A stretch of DNA of 64,000 nt from Syntrophomonas sp. GTDB lineage: Bacteria > Bacillota > Syntrophomonadia > Syntrophomonadales > Syntrophomonadaceae. The notes under the pieces were generated by a model that saw only the letters and a list, made by a program, of their open reading frames with translations, had not been told where the DNA came from and made no database searches. Below are positions 9,009 to 18,109 of this stretch, piece after piece. How positions within the stretch are numbered: position 1 is the stretch's first letter; the number at the start of each line of letters is the position of its first letter. The position numbers and the translations under genes were made by a program. The stretch covers positions 72,475 through 136,474 of the forward strand of contig JAENYG010000007.1 in NCBI GenBank assembly GCA_016841875.1, in the 5' to 3' direction.

Positions 9009-9476
9009 ATGGATAAACTAATTTTTGTAGATTATCAGAAGTGCGTGGGTTGTGCTACCTGTGAAATGGTGTGTTCTCTGGTTCATGAAGATATATGCTC
9101 ACCAGCCCTATCACGTATAAGAGTAGTAAGGTATCCTACGGAAGCTTCTAATGTACCGATAACCTGTGCTTTTTGTGAATCTCCCCCTTGTGTCAGCGTA
9201 TGTCCTTCAGGCGCCATAACTAAAAATGCTGATAGTGGAGATGTTCTAATTAACCCTGTCCTGTGTATTGGCTGCCGGCAGTGTGTGCAGGCCTGTCCAT
9301 TTGGACATGCAAATTTCAATTTTGCCAGAGGCACAGCATTCAAATGCGATTTGTGCGGCGGATCACCACAATGCGTAGAGTTCTGCTGGACCGAAGCTCT
9401 GCAGTATGTTCCCCTGGAGAGGGCATTGGGAGAGAAAAGGGAGGCAGTAGGCAGGAATATTCTTCAGAGTAGCTAG
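9009..9476 (+). CDS. Second four-cluster 4Fe-4S ferredoxin subunit
   Basis: 155-residue paralogue of the ferredoxin at 7228. Cys groups: CVGCATCEMVC (about 12-22), CAFCESPPCVSVC (about 54-66), CIGCRQCVQAC (about 85-95) and CDLCGGSPQCVEFC (about 109-122). It ends the AOR operon, 26 bases behind the FAD subunit and behind AAAGGAGGAAAGG. Two different multi-cluster subunits in one operon suggest two electron branches (for example NAD and ferredoxin) or alternative partners; this is inference. Confidence 0.85.
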   Translation: MDKLIFVDYQKCVGCATCEMVCSLVHEDICSPALSRIRVVRYPTEASNVPITCAFCESPPCVSVCPSGAITKNADSGDVLINPVLCIGCRQCVQACPFGHANFNFARGTAFKCDLCGGSPQCVEFCWTEALQYVPLERALGEKREAVGRNILQSS

Positions 9477-9517
9477 ACTTTATTATTTTATCCGCTTTTA
9501 AATAGATAACTGCATGT

Positions 9518-9523
9518 TATAAT
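9518..9523 (+). promoter_or_regulatory. Candidate -10 box for the DUF134 gene
   Basis: Perfect TATAAT 44 bases upstream of the DUF134 start codon. No convincing -35 element 17 bases upstream. Confidence 0.3.
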
Positions 9524-9566
9524 ACAATGTAGATAATAACTTGAAGTTAGAAAAAGGAGAATATTA

Positions 9567-9932
9567 ATGCCTAGGAAAGTAAAATGCCGGCGAGTAGGAC
9601 ATATACCCAGATCTAGTTTCTTTAAGCCAGCTGGTATACCCAGTTATGAACTAGAGGAAATCGTATTGAAAATAGAAGAAGCGGAAGCGCTGCGTTTAAA
9701 AGACCTTCAGGGATTAGACCAGATAGATTGTGCGGTTGAGATGGGAGTATCCCGGACTACATTTCAGCGCATCCTGGTACAAGCCAGGCTGAAGGTGGCG
9801 GATGCCTTGATCAACTCGAAGATGCTGATCCTGGAAGGTGGCAATTACGAACTGGTAGACAACTGTCGCTACCACAAGCAGCACCGGAATCGCTGCGGGG
9901 CAGACGGCAATAACAATACTGATGAAGAATAA
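9567..9932 (+). CDS. DUF134 family helix-turn-helix protein
   Basis: 121-residue protein of the DUF134 family (start MPRKVKCRRVG, then IPSYELEEIVLKIEEAEALRLKDLQGLDQ). A sigma-70 region 4-like helix-turn-helix follows (QIDCAVEMGVSRTTFQRILVQARLKVADAL, about 50-80). The C-terminal tail is Cys/His/Asn-rich (CRYHKQHRNRCG) and could hold a metal. Family members commonly sit beside genes for Fe-S or Mo/W-cofactor proteins. The position between the AOR and FDH clusters suggests a metal- or redox-responsive regulator; function is not established. RBS AAAAAGGAG; a terminator follows. Confidence 0.8.
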   Translation: MPRKVKCRRVGHIPRSSFFKPAGIPSYELEEIVLKIEEAEALRLKDLQGLDQIDCAVEMGVSRTTFQRILVQARLKVADALINSKMLILEGGNYELVDNCRYHKQHRNRCGADGNNNTDEE

Positions 9933-9960
9933 TTGATCAAAGCTCATCAAAATAAAATAG

Positions 9961-9995
9961 AGGCCGGACGGTAAATTTACTATCCGGCCTTGTTT
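9961..9995 (+). terminator. Rho-independent terminator after the DUF134 gene
   Basis: Stem AGGCCGGA (9961-9968) with TCCGGCCT (9983-9990), an inner GTAAATTTAC palindrome, followed by TGTTTATT. Confidence 0.75.
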
Positions 9996-10005
9996 ATTGG
10001 TTCAT

Positions 10006-10036
10006 AATAAGTTCGGTACCTGGTACCGAACTTATT
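10006..10036. repeat. Perfect 15-bp inverted repeat with one central base
   Basis: AATAAGTTCGGTACC, a central T, then the exact reverse complement, two bases past the fdhE stop codon. On the minus strand it could end fdhE transcription. The one-base centre would make the hairpin open to a small loop at TACC, so a dimeric protein site is also possible. Confidence 0.6.
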
Positions 10037-10038
10037 GA

Positions 10039-10869
10039 TTAAACATCGTGATTGGTATATCCTTTTTCCTGAGCCAGCATATCCAGGTAAATAGTTTCAA
10101 TATTAGCGATAAACAAGTCAGTACTACGGCCGCCCTGCTTTTCATCATAAGTTTTTAAATAGCCTTTACATTTTTCACAGGTGTAAACCTGGTGAGAATC
10201 ATCATTTTCAATACTTATATACTTGATGGTTCCAGGGGTATCATTGCCGCAGTGAATACACTGCAAATATTTGGCTTCCCACTCGATAAAACAGCGATCA
10301 CAGAACATAAAGCGTCGATTGTCGATCGGCCTGAGTCGGCTGAAATGTGATTTGCTTCCGCAAACCGGGCATAGGGAAGGAAAGTCCCAGTGTTGAAAGG
10401 TGTCTTCACATAACTGCTCTTGATACGGAGCAGCATAAATCCTCAGGAATGGCCTCACAGCATGTTCGAAAAGAAATACCAGCAATTCAGTAGATATACC
10501 ATAAGTTTCTGCCAATGCGGCAAAAGGTTCATACTTGCTGTTTAATAAATCCTTAACCAGCTGTTGGTAGTCCAGTTGTTCGATATCCTTTATCAGGTTA
10601 TCCATCGCTTCTTTAAGTTCTGGTCGGGCTTCAGTCATAAATGCGAGTAAATTACCAAAAACTGCCCTATATTGTATCGGATCAATAATGAATTTGCCCA
10701 GGATCATTATAGGCTTTTTTTGTTCCGAGAGTAATGGAAGAACATTATCCAGCCTATCATAGGAACAGTTTTTCTGCAGTTTAATTTGCTGCTCGTTCTG
10801 CCAGGTCTCTAAATTTTTATAAAACTCCACATATCCCTCGGGAAGATCAACCGGACTATTCCTGTTCAT
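10039..10869 (-). CDS. fdhE: Formate dehydrogenase maturation protein FdhE
   Basis: 276-residue cytoplasmic accessory protein needed for active, Tat-exported formate dehydrogenase. The N-terminal half is helical. The C-terminal half carries four CxxC rubredoxin-like knuckles: CPVCGS, FCDRCF, CIHCGN and CEKCKG (about residues 178-250), the FdhE hallmark. RBS AAGGAGTG eight to nine bases before ATG. It follows fdnI in the same direction but behind a strong hairpin, so expression needs read-through or a local promoter. Confidence 0.92.
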   Translation of the reverse strand: MNRNSPVDLPEGYVEFYKNLETWQNEQQIKLQKNCSYDRLDNVLPLLSEQKKPIMILGKFIIDPIQYRAVFGNLLAFMTEARPELKEAMDNLIKDIEQLDYQQLVKDLLNSKYEPFAALAETYGISTELLVFLFEHAVRPFLRIYAAPYQEQLCEDTFQHWDFPSLCPVCGSKSHFSRLRPIDNRRFMFCDRCFIEWEAKYLQCIHCGNDTPGTIKYISIENDDSHQVYTCEKCKGYLKTYDEKQGGRSTDLFIANIETIYLDMLAQEKGYTNHDV

Positions 10870-10971
10870 AAAATATCACTCCTTGAAGTAGATTCCACGT
10901 AATAGAAGGAAACATTCGCTCTGAAGTTTCCTATACTGTGTCAGCGTTTCAAAATAATTACTTAATAAACA

Positions 10972-10997
10972 TAAAGGGGGAGTATACTCCCCCTTTA
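10972..10997 (-). terminator. 26-base perfect palindrome, terminator of the fdh operon
   Basis: Perfect palindrome centred on GTATAC with arms TAAAGGGGGAG and CTCCCCCTTTA, 21 bases past the fdnI stop. On the minus strand it is followed by T/A-rich sequence (ATGTTTATT). Confidence 0.7.
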
Positions 10998-11018
10998 ACA
11001 GCAACAGGTTATCAGATA

Positions 11019-11702
11019 CTATTCACCGCTGGCTTTATCCCCATAAGTTTCGTCATACCAAGTTTTATGGTGATGTTCAGCCCACTCTTCTCTGACCGTT
11101 CCTTTCCACATACCCCAGAAGGATTCACCGGATCCGGGATGGAAAGATCCCAGGTATCCATGCATACATACCATCATGGTTGCCAGAACCATACTGATAT
11201 CATGAATAGGATAAGCTAGTCTCACCAGACCAGCTGGGAATATAGCGGGGAACCACATGATATAACCGCTCAATATCAAGAATATAACTGCAGTTGGAGT
11301 AAGCATGGAGTTTCCTTTTTCACCCCCGTTAAACTTGGTCTGGGGAGGAATTTTTACCTTGAAACCCAGGAACTCCAGGGGAAATTTCATAATAAAGATA
11401 ATATCGTTCTTGCCAAAGCGAAGAATATCTTTGATCCAGGCGATTAATACTTTGAAATTTCCTACTACGAATACAGCTACTACTATGGTCATTGCTACGG
11501 CAGCTATCCTGTGTACCAGGCCTGCGCCATGGAAACCGCCGAAAATCGCGGCCAGCCAGTCGGCACTATCCAGGAAAAGTGCCAGACCGGTAAAGAGACA
11601 GAGCAAAAAGGTCACGGTATGTCCCCAGTGAGTAAACCTGGACAGGAAATTGAATCTTTCTACTCGAGGAACATCCCCTTTATATTCAGGAATCCATTGC
11701 AT
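11019..11702 (-). CDS. fdnI: Formate dehydrogenase cytochrome b subunit (FdnI-like)
   Basis: Integral membrane cytochrome b of 227 residues, linking FdhAB to the menaquinone pool. Four hydrophobic segments are visible: about 28-48, 63-90, 134-160 and 165-188. Candidate haem ligands are His27/His30 (THWGH), His in LVHRIAA, HDIS and MHGYLG. The start codon shares one base with the fdhB stop (TAATG), and its GGAAGGAGGT ribosome binding site lies inside fdhB, so the two are coupled. Membrane anchoring with a Tat-exported catalytic subunit places formate chemistry outside the membrane. Confidence 0.93.
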   Translation of the reverse strand: MQWIPEYKGDVPRVERFNFLSRFTHWGHTVTFLLCLFTGLALFLDSADWLAAIFGGFHGAGLVHRIAAVAMTIVVAVFVVGNFKVLIAWIKDILRFGKNDIIFIMKFPLEFLGFKVKIPPQTKFNGGEKGNSMLTPTAVIFLILSGYIMWFPAIFPAGLVRLAYPIHDISMVLATMMVCMHGYLGSFHPGSGESFWGMWKGTVREEWAEHHHKTWYDETYGDKASGE

Positions 11703-12502
11703 TACTCATGACCTCCTTCCGTATGGTCTCCATTTTTATTGGCTAATATTCTGGTAGTTACAAAACTGAATGCTGATCCTGCCAGGGCAACTGGGATAAG
11801 CCATCCAAAATAAGGCTGTATCCAATCCTGCCAGAAGGTAATCTGGCCTGGCACCTTGGGATCAATAGGTAACTCGAATTTATCTGGAGTATCGGTAAGA
11901 ACATATAACTTGTTCAAACCACCCAGCTCCAGCTTGCCGTATATAGTGGCACGGGGGAAGCCATTAGCCCGAAGGAATTTTACCCGTTCTTCTGCTACCT
12001 GCAGGAGTTCATCCCGGTTTCCAAACGTCAGAGCTCCGGTCGGGCAGGTGCGAGCACAGGCCGGGGTCAATCCTTCCTCAACGCGGTCCACACAGAGAGT
12101 ACATTTGGTTATTTTGTCTTCTCTCTTACGGTATTTGGGAATCTCAAAGGGACAAGCATAGGTGCAGTACTGGCAACCAATGCATTTGTCCGGGTCATGG
12201 AAGGTGGCTCCCCAGGAGGTTTTGGAATAAGCTCCCTGTGGACAGACCGACATGCAGGCCGGATCTGAACAATGCATACACTGATATTTAAGGAAATTCC
12301 AGTATATGCCATCCACCGGATCCTCGCCTTCCATAAATTTTACAATAGTATAGGTATCCCCGTTAGTACTTTCATGGGTTTGATAATTACCAGTAAAAGG
12401 TTCAATAACTGCCGGCAGTTGATTCCAGTCTTTGCATGCTACCTGGCAACCACGGCAGGCGGTACATTTGCTGACATCATATAAATTAGTCATTCTTGCC
12501 AT
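11702..12502 (-). CDS. fdhB: Formate dehydrogenase iron-sulfur subunit (FdhB/FdnH-like)
   Basis: 266-residue electron-transfer subunit. Four Cys clusters: CTACRGCQVAC, CMHCSDPACMSVC, CIGCQYCTYAC and CTLCVDRVEEGLTPACARTC. It ends with a single transmembrane helix (about 236-256, WLIPVALAGSAFSFV), the membrane anchor seen in FdnH. I chose ATG 12502 rather than the upstream in-frame ATG 12532 because AAGGAGGG lies eight bases before it and only two bases then separate it from the fdhA stop. Confidence 0.94.
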   Translation of the reverse strand: MARMTNLYDVSKCTACRGCQVACKDWNQLPAVIEPFTGNYQTHESTNGDTYTIVKFMEGEDPVDGIYWNFLKYQCMHCSDPACMSVCPQGAYSKTSWGATFHDPDKCIGCQYCTYACPFEIPKYRKREDKITKCTLCVDRVEEGLTPACARTCPTGALTFGNRDELLQVAEERVKFLRANGFPRATIYGKLELGGLNKLYVLTDTPDKFELPIDPKVPGQITFWQDWIQPYFGWLIPVALAGSAFSFVTTRILANKNGDHTEGGHE

Positions 12503-12504
12503 AG

Positions 12505-15500
12505 TTACGCCCTCCTTACATCGCACAGCCATGCTTTATACTCTGGAATCGTCGTGTTCGCGTCACCGACATGCGGTGTTAGCCGATTGGCTGGTTCACC
12601 AGGTGCATATCCATTAAATCCAAAGTGCCACAGTACTCCGACCTGATGCACATAGTTGCCATCTATCAGGAATGGTTTGAATCGTTTGGTAACACAGGCG
12701 AGAGCTTTTATATCACCACGAGTAGTTGAGATAATAACTTCGCTACCATTCTTGATGTCCCTATCTTTGGCTAGTTCTTCACTCATTTCAACAAAGCAGT
12801 TGGGCATGAGCTCAGCTAACCAAGGCTGAGTTCTGGTCATGATACCAGACTGCCAGTGTTCAGAAACTCGGTAAGTAGTACCAATTATTGGATATTTATC
12901 AGTTGTACCTTGCTTGTCTGGTTCAAATACCGTGACGGCAGGGTTAAGATCCTGGTTGTTTAGCAGGTTCTTAATCGGACTTTCCCAGGGTTCATAATGC
13001 TCAGGTAAAGGTCCTTCATTACATTTGCTGTACATGCAGCCAACTAATTCCGGCCGCATGATAAATGCATTTCTGCCACCGGGGCCATTAGGATCAGTGG
13101 TTTTGCCAAAGTCAGGTATATCATTACCTTTCCATTCTTCGCCAGCCCACCAGATGGAAGCACGATTGGGATCCCAGGGTACACCTTCCGGAGTAGACGA
13201 GCAGCGATTGTAAATAATGCGCCGGTTGACAGGCCAGCACCATGACCACTGACTGTAGCTTCCAATCGGAGGATAATTCGGATCAACCTGATCATCTGTA
13301 TTAATCCTTCTCCGGGCCAGATAGTCCACATCGGGGTTTCCAGTATCAGCGGGATAAACACCGGAATAGATCCAGTTACCGCATGCGGTAGTACCATCAT
13401 CCATCAGTTTAGTGAAATTAGCCACCTGAGGACCAGGCTTGCCATCCACTACTGTAAAGCCGTTGATCTCACGGGCGATGATATCGATATCTGGATGATC
13501 GCCGTGACCATATTCCCAGGTCAGGCGGGTGATTGGTTCATCTTCTACTCTGCTGCTTCCCGCATAGAGTTCCTTTATCTTGAGGGCTAATTTATGAACG
13601 ATTTCCAAATCCGCCTTGGATTCTCCTACCGGATCAGCGGCTTTCCAACGGAACTGCATCCAGCGTCCGCTGTTGGAAACAGAACCTTCTTTTTCATAAG
13701 AACCGCAAGCGGGCAGGAAGTATACATCAGTTTTTATCTCTTCTGGAGGCTTAATATCATACTCATCTTTATCAGTTGGACGCTCCAGGGCTTTATAGCT
13801 CCAGAACTCTGAAGTTTCAGTCTGCCACAGGTCAATGGCTACCAGCCATTCCAGATTAGCCAGGGCTTTTTGTTCTTTATTCGCATTAGGGCCGCCAACA
13901 ATCGGGTTAGACCCCCAGATGATCATACCTTTGATGATTCCCTTATACATATCCTCAAACATAGCGATATGCGCATAGTTCTTGCCGTCAATCCGTTTGG
14001 GAAGATAATCATAGGATTTGGCGGGATCATCTTCCATCCAGTAGCATTTCAGCAAGCTGGATAAGAATTTAGGTTTGTTTACCCAGTAACCGGTTTTGGG
14101 AGTTTCTACTGCATTATAGGTAGCATAATCTGGATGCTTCTTAGCTTCAGGAGTATTCAGGTAACCGGGCAGTATGTGATAAAGCAATGCCCAGTCGGTT
14201 GAGCCCTGAACATTGGATTCCCCGCGTAAGGCGTTGACCCCGCCGCCGGCTCTCCCTATATTTCCCAGCAGAAGCTGCAGTATAGCATAACTTCTGACGT
14301 TTTCAGTACCTACGGTATGCTGGGTAGTTCCCATGGCGTACATTATAGTACCTACTTTGTCAGGAGCACCGGTTGCAGCATAGGCTTCAATTACTTCCAT
14401 GTATTTGTTTTTAGGAGTTCCGGTGATTCTGCATACCAGCTCAATGTCATAGCGCTCATAATGTTTCTTCATTATCTGAAGAACACAGCGTGGGTCTTCC
14501 ATGGTCATATCCTTCATGTAAGTGCCATCTTCATTCATTTCGAATGCCCATTTGGCTCCGTCATATTTGCGTTTTTCAGGATCGTAACCGGAAAAGATTC
14601 CATCGTCAAATCCATAAGTATCTTTGACGATAAAGGTGGCATTGGTATACCATCTCACATACTCCTCATGATAGCGTTTATTTTGTAATATATAGTTCAT
14701 CATACCGCCAATAAAGGCAATATCAGTACCAGAACGCAGTGGGGCATAGATATCTGCCCGGGCCGAAGTTCTGGTAAAACGCGGATCAACGTTGATTATC
14801 TTCGCTCCCCGTTTTTCCCTGGCCTGTGTAAGCCATTTAAAGGAAATAGGATGATTTTCAGCGGCATTACTGCCTATTATCAAAGCGCAATCAGTATTTT
14901 TCAAGTCAACCCAGTGATTAGTCATCGCTCCGCGACCATATGTGGGTGCCAGACCGGCAACCGTCGAGGAGTGTCAGATACGGGCCTGATGCTCAATATA
15001 GGTCATGCCCAGAGCTCTGCTTAACTTCGCAATCAACTGGAGTTCTTCGTTATCCAGTGCTGCTCCGCCCATGCTGGCTAAAGCTTCACACCGATTAACA
15101 ATAATTCCATTTTCATCTTTATGTTCGAAGTATTCATCGCGGGTCTGCTTAAATCTGTTTGCTATCTCTTCGAACATCCAATCCCAATCTTTTTCTACCC
15201 ACTTGGTAGTTCCACCTTCTCGAAATAAAGGTTTGGTTCTTCTTTCTGGGTTAATCTCCTGCTCCCCGGTCTCAGGGCTATATATCTCCCGGATATTCAT
15301 CAGCGCAGAACCTTTGCTGCAGGCTCCTCCCCGATTTATTGGGTTGTCCGGGTCTCCCTGAACGCTGAGCAACTGCGGTCCGTCAGCCGGTGCACCTTCC
15401 TTTGAAAAGACCACCAGTCCACAACCAGCTCCGCAAAACGGGCAGATGGTTGGTAATGGTTTTACACCTTTGGTGCGCATGCCTTGGACTTCACTGGCTG

Positions 15501-15600
15501 TTGCAGTCATATCAAATCCCAAATCTATAACTGCAAAGCTTGCCACCGTTGCTCCGGTTACCTTGAGAAATTGTCTACGGGTAACCTTCATAAACTCCAC
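12505..15600 (-). CDS. fdhA: Selenocysteine formate dehydrogenase catalytic subunit, Tat-exported
   Basis: 1031-residue Mo/W-bis-MGD formate dehydrogenase read through an in-frame TGA (14974-14976, residue 209 = Sec). The N-terminus carries a Tat signal, TRRQFLKVTG, followed by a hydrophobic stretch. The [4Fe-4S] motif CPFCGAGC with a distal Cys (GGACSKGSA) lies at about 52-95. Around the active site the sequence runs HQARI, Sec, then HSSTVAGLAPTYGRGAMTNH, the conserved FDH context. The C-terminal pterin-binding domain includes the region around YRVSEHWQSG. Length matches FdnG-type enzymes. A standard gene finder would split it into two genes. Likely used for formate exchange with partner organisms. 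Confidence 0.96.
14945..14976 (-). promoter_or_regulatory. SECIS element directing selenocysteine insertion
   Basis: On the minus strand the TGA (14976-14974) is followed, after 11 bases, by an 18-base hairpin (14962-14945). It pairs GGT/ACC and GCC/GGC with one bulged T and the apical loop GGTCT. The 11-base spacing, bulged U and GGUCU loop match the SelB-binding element of E. coli fdhF. Confidence 0.92.
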
Positions 15601-15928
15601 ACTCTCCTTTCGCCGTATTCAATTTTGTACTGGCTACTTCTTTAGATTGTATCATCCCAGCAAAAAATTGGACACCCTAAAATAAGCACAAAAACCTTTA
15701 ATAGATTCATGTTGCTTACATGCTAATTATGCCAATATTAATATGGGGAAATTAGTATAGGCTATAAATCCCCTCCCCTCACTAGTGAATGTGCTGCGGG
15801 AAAACAGCATAAAAATATTCGCATACCTTCACCTGCTATGTTACTTCGACACGAAGAAGTGAATTCCTTGCAAGTTGTCGCCATCACAGCGTGGTATAAC
15901 AAATCATAATAAATATTATGAAAATAAG
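15601..15928 (-). promoter_or_regulatory. 328-bp leader upstream of fdhA with several hairpins
   Basis: No gene seen. On the minus strand a candidate -10 TACAAT lies about 50 bases before fdhA, and AAAGGAGAG precedes the start codon. Further upstream are small hairpins: CATAATA/TATTATG (15905-15920), CTTCG-ACA-CGAAG (15844-15856), CATA/TATG around it, and GGGGA/TCCCC enclosing TATAG-G-CTATA (15745-15773). A Mo/W-responsive leader is plausible from context, but I cannot match a known Moco riboswitch core. Confidence 0.35.
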
Positions 15929-17848
15929 TTATGGCAAGTTCTGGCAAATTATATTACCGGTGTTTCGAAAGCTGTAACCACCGAAATCCATAACTCTTTT
16001 TTTAAATTCGCTTCCAGTGATGATTTCCATCAGTACTTCGATATTTTTTTTATCCATTAAGTCCGGTAATAGGCATAAATCGTATCTTTCTTCCGAAAAT
16101 GGAATAAAATTCAAATCTAAAGCCTTGGCACTGGCATATATACCCAGACCGCAGTCAGCGGCATCATTTTTTACTGCGGCAGCAACAGCTAGATGGGTGT
16201 ATTCTTCACGTGTATATCCATTAATTTGATCCTGGCTTAAACCTGCCTTATCGAGCAGGTAATCAAATAATACTCTGGTTCCGGCACCCCTTTGCCGGTT
16301 AATATACCGTACATTATATTGTGATAAATCTGTGATATCTTTGATATTCATGGGATTGCCTTTTTTGACTATCAATCCCTGTTCCCGGTATAGCAAGTTA
16401 ACAAGTATCCAGGGGCTATTATTAAGATATTTTGTTATATAGCTGCTGTTATAATCACCTGTTTCTGAATCCAGCAAGTGCACACCTGCAAAATGACATT
16501 CACCCTTCATTAAGGACATTATTCCTCCCATGCTTCCTACATTGGTAGAAACAAGTCTTATATTATGCTTTTGCTGCATGATATCGGCCAGGAAATCCAT
16601 TGATATGTCGTGACTGCCTATGCAGACCAGAGTTCGATCAATCAAATCACGGGGTTTACTCAATACGACTGTGCATCTACTGCCTGCCTCCAGTCCTTCG
16701 TTACCTCGTTCGATGTGCATGACTCCGTCTGCTTTAACCAGGCTGGTGGTGATCCCTGCACCCCGGCTGAGCGGGTAAGATATATAATCATCCTTTATCC
16801 GGGCGGCATTGACATAAATAAATTCGTCTACTCCCATAGAGGAAGCAATTTTCCTCGAAACTCTGCAATCGATAACAGAATCGGCAGGAAGATCAAGACC
16901 CAATTTCTTATAAATGACCGGTCTGGCAAAGAGGGTAAAAACCAGCTGGGCCGATATTGGGTAACCAGGTACGCCTATAACCGGTTTATTATCAATGATT
17001 CCCAGAATGGCTGGTTTCCCGGGTCGTGTTGCTATACCATGGATCAGGAGCTCTCCTGATTCCTGTATTATGGAAGATGTATAATCTTCCCGGCCGGCAG
17101 ATGAACCTGAACAAATGACGATCATATCAGCTTTGCTTTTGACCTGGTTTACTGCTTCCAACAGCCTGGCTTTATCATCGATGACGATGTCATGTCTGAA
17201 AACCTGGGCTCCCCACTTCTGACACATAGCCATCAGCATCCGGCTGTTAGATTCAACGATCTCCCCGGGTTCCATCTCTTCACGGCCCCTGTCACGAAGT
17301 TCGGTACCAGTTGGGATGATTGCAACCAAAGGCTTCTTAACCACCTCAACTTCAGGAACGGCTGCGGTTATGAAGGACGCCAGTTCATAAGGACCTATTA
17401 TGGTGCCGGAAGGCGCAATCATATCCATCGCCACCAGATCTTCTCCTACCGAGCGGATGTGCTGCCAGGGTACAGCTGGTTTAATGATCTCAACCTGCTC
17501 TCCCAGGTAATTTATGTCTTCTATCATTATCACGGCATCAAAGGACTTGGGTACATATTCTCCGGTATCTACTTCCATGTACTGATTTTTATTAAGAGTC
17601 ACCGGACTGCTCTCATTGGCGCCATAAGTGTCGGCCGCTTTTACTGCTATGCCATCCATGGCCGAAGCTGTATAATGCGGTGATGATCTGCGCGCGGTTA
17701 CTGCAGAACACAAGATCCTGTCTACACTGCCCAGAACATCAACAGTTTCAGTTTCTGTTTTTAAATAACCGCGTTTTTCCAGTTGCCCCATAAATAATTC
17801 TATGGCTTGTTCCAGGGGAGTATTCTCTATATATACATTTCTTTTCAT
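15929..17848 (-). CDS. MoeA fused to a periplasmic-binding-protein-like domain
   Basis: 639-residue fusion. Residues about 1-400 are MoeA-like, the molybdopterin molybdenumtransferase that inserts Mo or W: SAMDGIAVKAADTYG, the GTELRDRG block, CSGSSAGREDYT, TRPGKPAILG and GVPGYPISAQLVF. Residues about 420-639 form a PBP_like/LysR-substrate-type domain (CIGSHDISMDFLADIM, RYINRQRGAGTRVLFDYLL) of the kind that binds oxyanions. Start ATG 17848 was chosen over GTG 17857 because AAGGTG is correctly spaced. It is divergent from the two moeA genes; the fusion could sense or channel molybdate or tungstate. Confidence 0.9.
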   Translation of the reverse strand: MKRNVYIENTPLEQAIELFMGQLEKRGYLKTETETVDVLGSVDRILCSAVTARRSSPHYTASAMDGIAVKAADTYGANESSPVTLNKNQYMEVDTGEYVPKSFDAVIMIEDINYLGEQVEIIKPAVPWQHIRSVGEDLVAMDMIAPSGTIIGPYELASFITAAVPEVEVVKKPLVAIIPTGTELRDRGREEMEPGEIVESNSRMLMAMCQKWGAQVFRHDIVIDDKARLLEAVNQVKSKADMIVICSGSSAGREDYTSSIIQESGELLIHGIATRPGKPAILGIIDNKPVIGVPGYPISAQLVFTLFARPVIYKKLGLDLPADSVIDCRVSRKIASSMGVDEFIYVNAARIKDDYISYPLSRGAGITTSLVKADGVMHIERGNEGLEAGSRCTVVLSKPRDLIDRTLVCIGSHDISMDFLADIMQQKHNIRLVSTNVGSMGGIMSLMKGECHFAGVHLLDSETGDYNSSYITKYLNNSPWILVNLLYREQGLIVKKGNPMNIKDITDLSQYNVRYINRQRGAGTRVLFDYLLDKAGLSQDQINGYTREEYTHLAVAAAVKNDAADCGLGIYASAKALDLNFIPFSEERYDLCLLPDLMDKKNIEVLMEIITGSEFKKRVMDFGGYSFRNTGNIICQNLP

Positions 17849-18064
17849 ATTAATCACCTTATTGTAGTATTATTTCCATTGTAAAGTATAACACTATTAA
17901 ATCAAAATATATTAATGCTGGGAACCCAAAGATCTTTTTTTAAACAATTTACAGCAGTAATTCAATTTATACAATAAAGGTAGCTTAACTTGTACAAGAA
18001 AATTGAGGAAAGCTGGTCAGGATAAGAAATATCTATGAAGCGGACAGGCCTGGATAATATCAAG

Positions 18065-18070
18065 TATAAT
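18065..18070 (+). promoter_or_regulatory. Candidate promoter of the moeA pair
   Basis: Perfect TATAAT with CGGACA 18 bases upstream (4 of 6 matches to TTGACA), 40 bases before the first moeA start. A CTTGTACAAG palindrome lies at 17989-17998. The promoter faces away from the MoeA fusion gene. Confidence 0.4.
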
Positions 18071-18109
18071 AAATTATAAAAGCAGAATAAAACCGTGAGG
18101 TGTTATATA

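Noticed and set aside
13044-13400. 118-codon frame inside fdhA on the same strand
   Set aside because: It is an out-of-frame shadow of the fdhA coding sequence.
15601-15928. Molybdenum cofactor riboswitch
   Set aside because: Context fits, but I could not trace the conserved Moco RNA core on the minus strand, so it is left as an unassigned leader.
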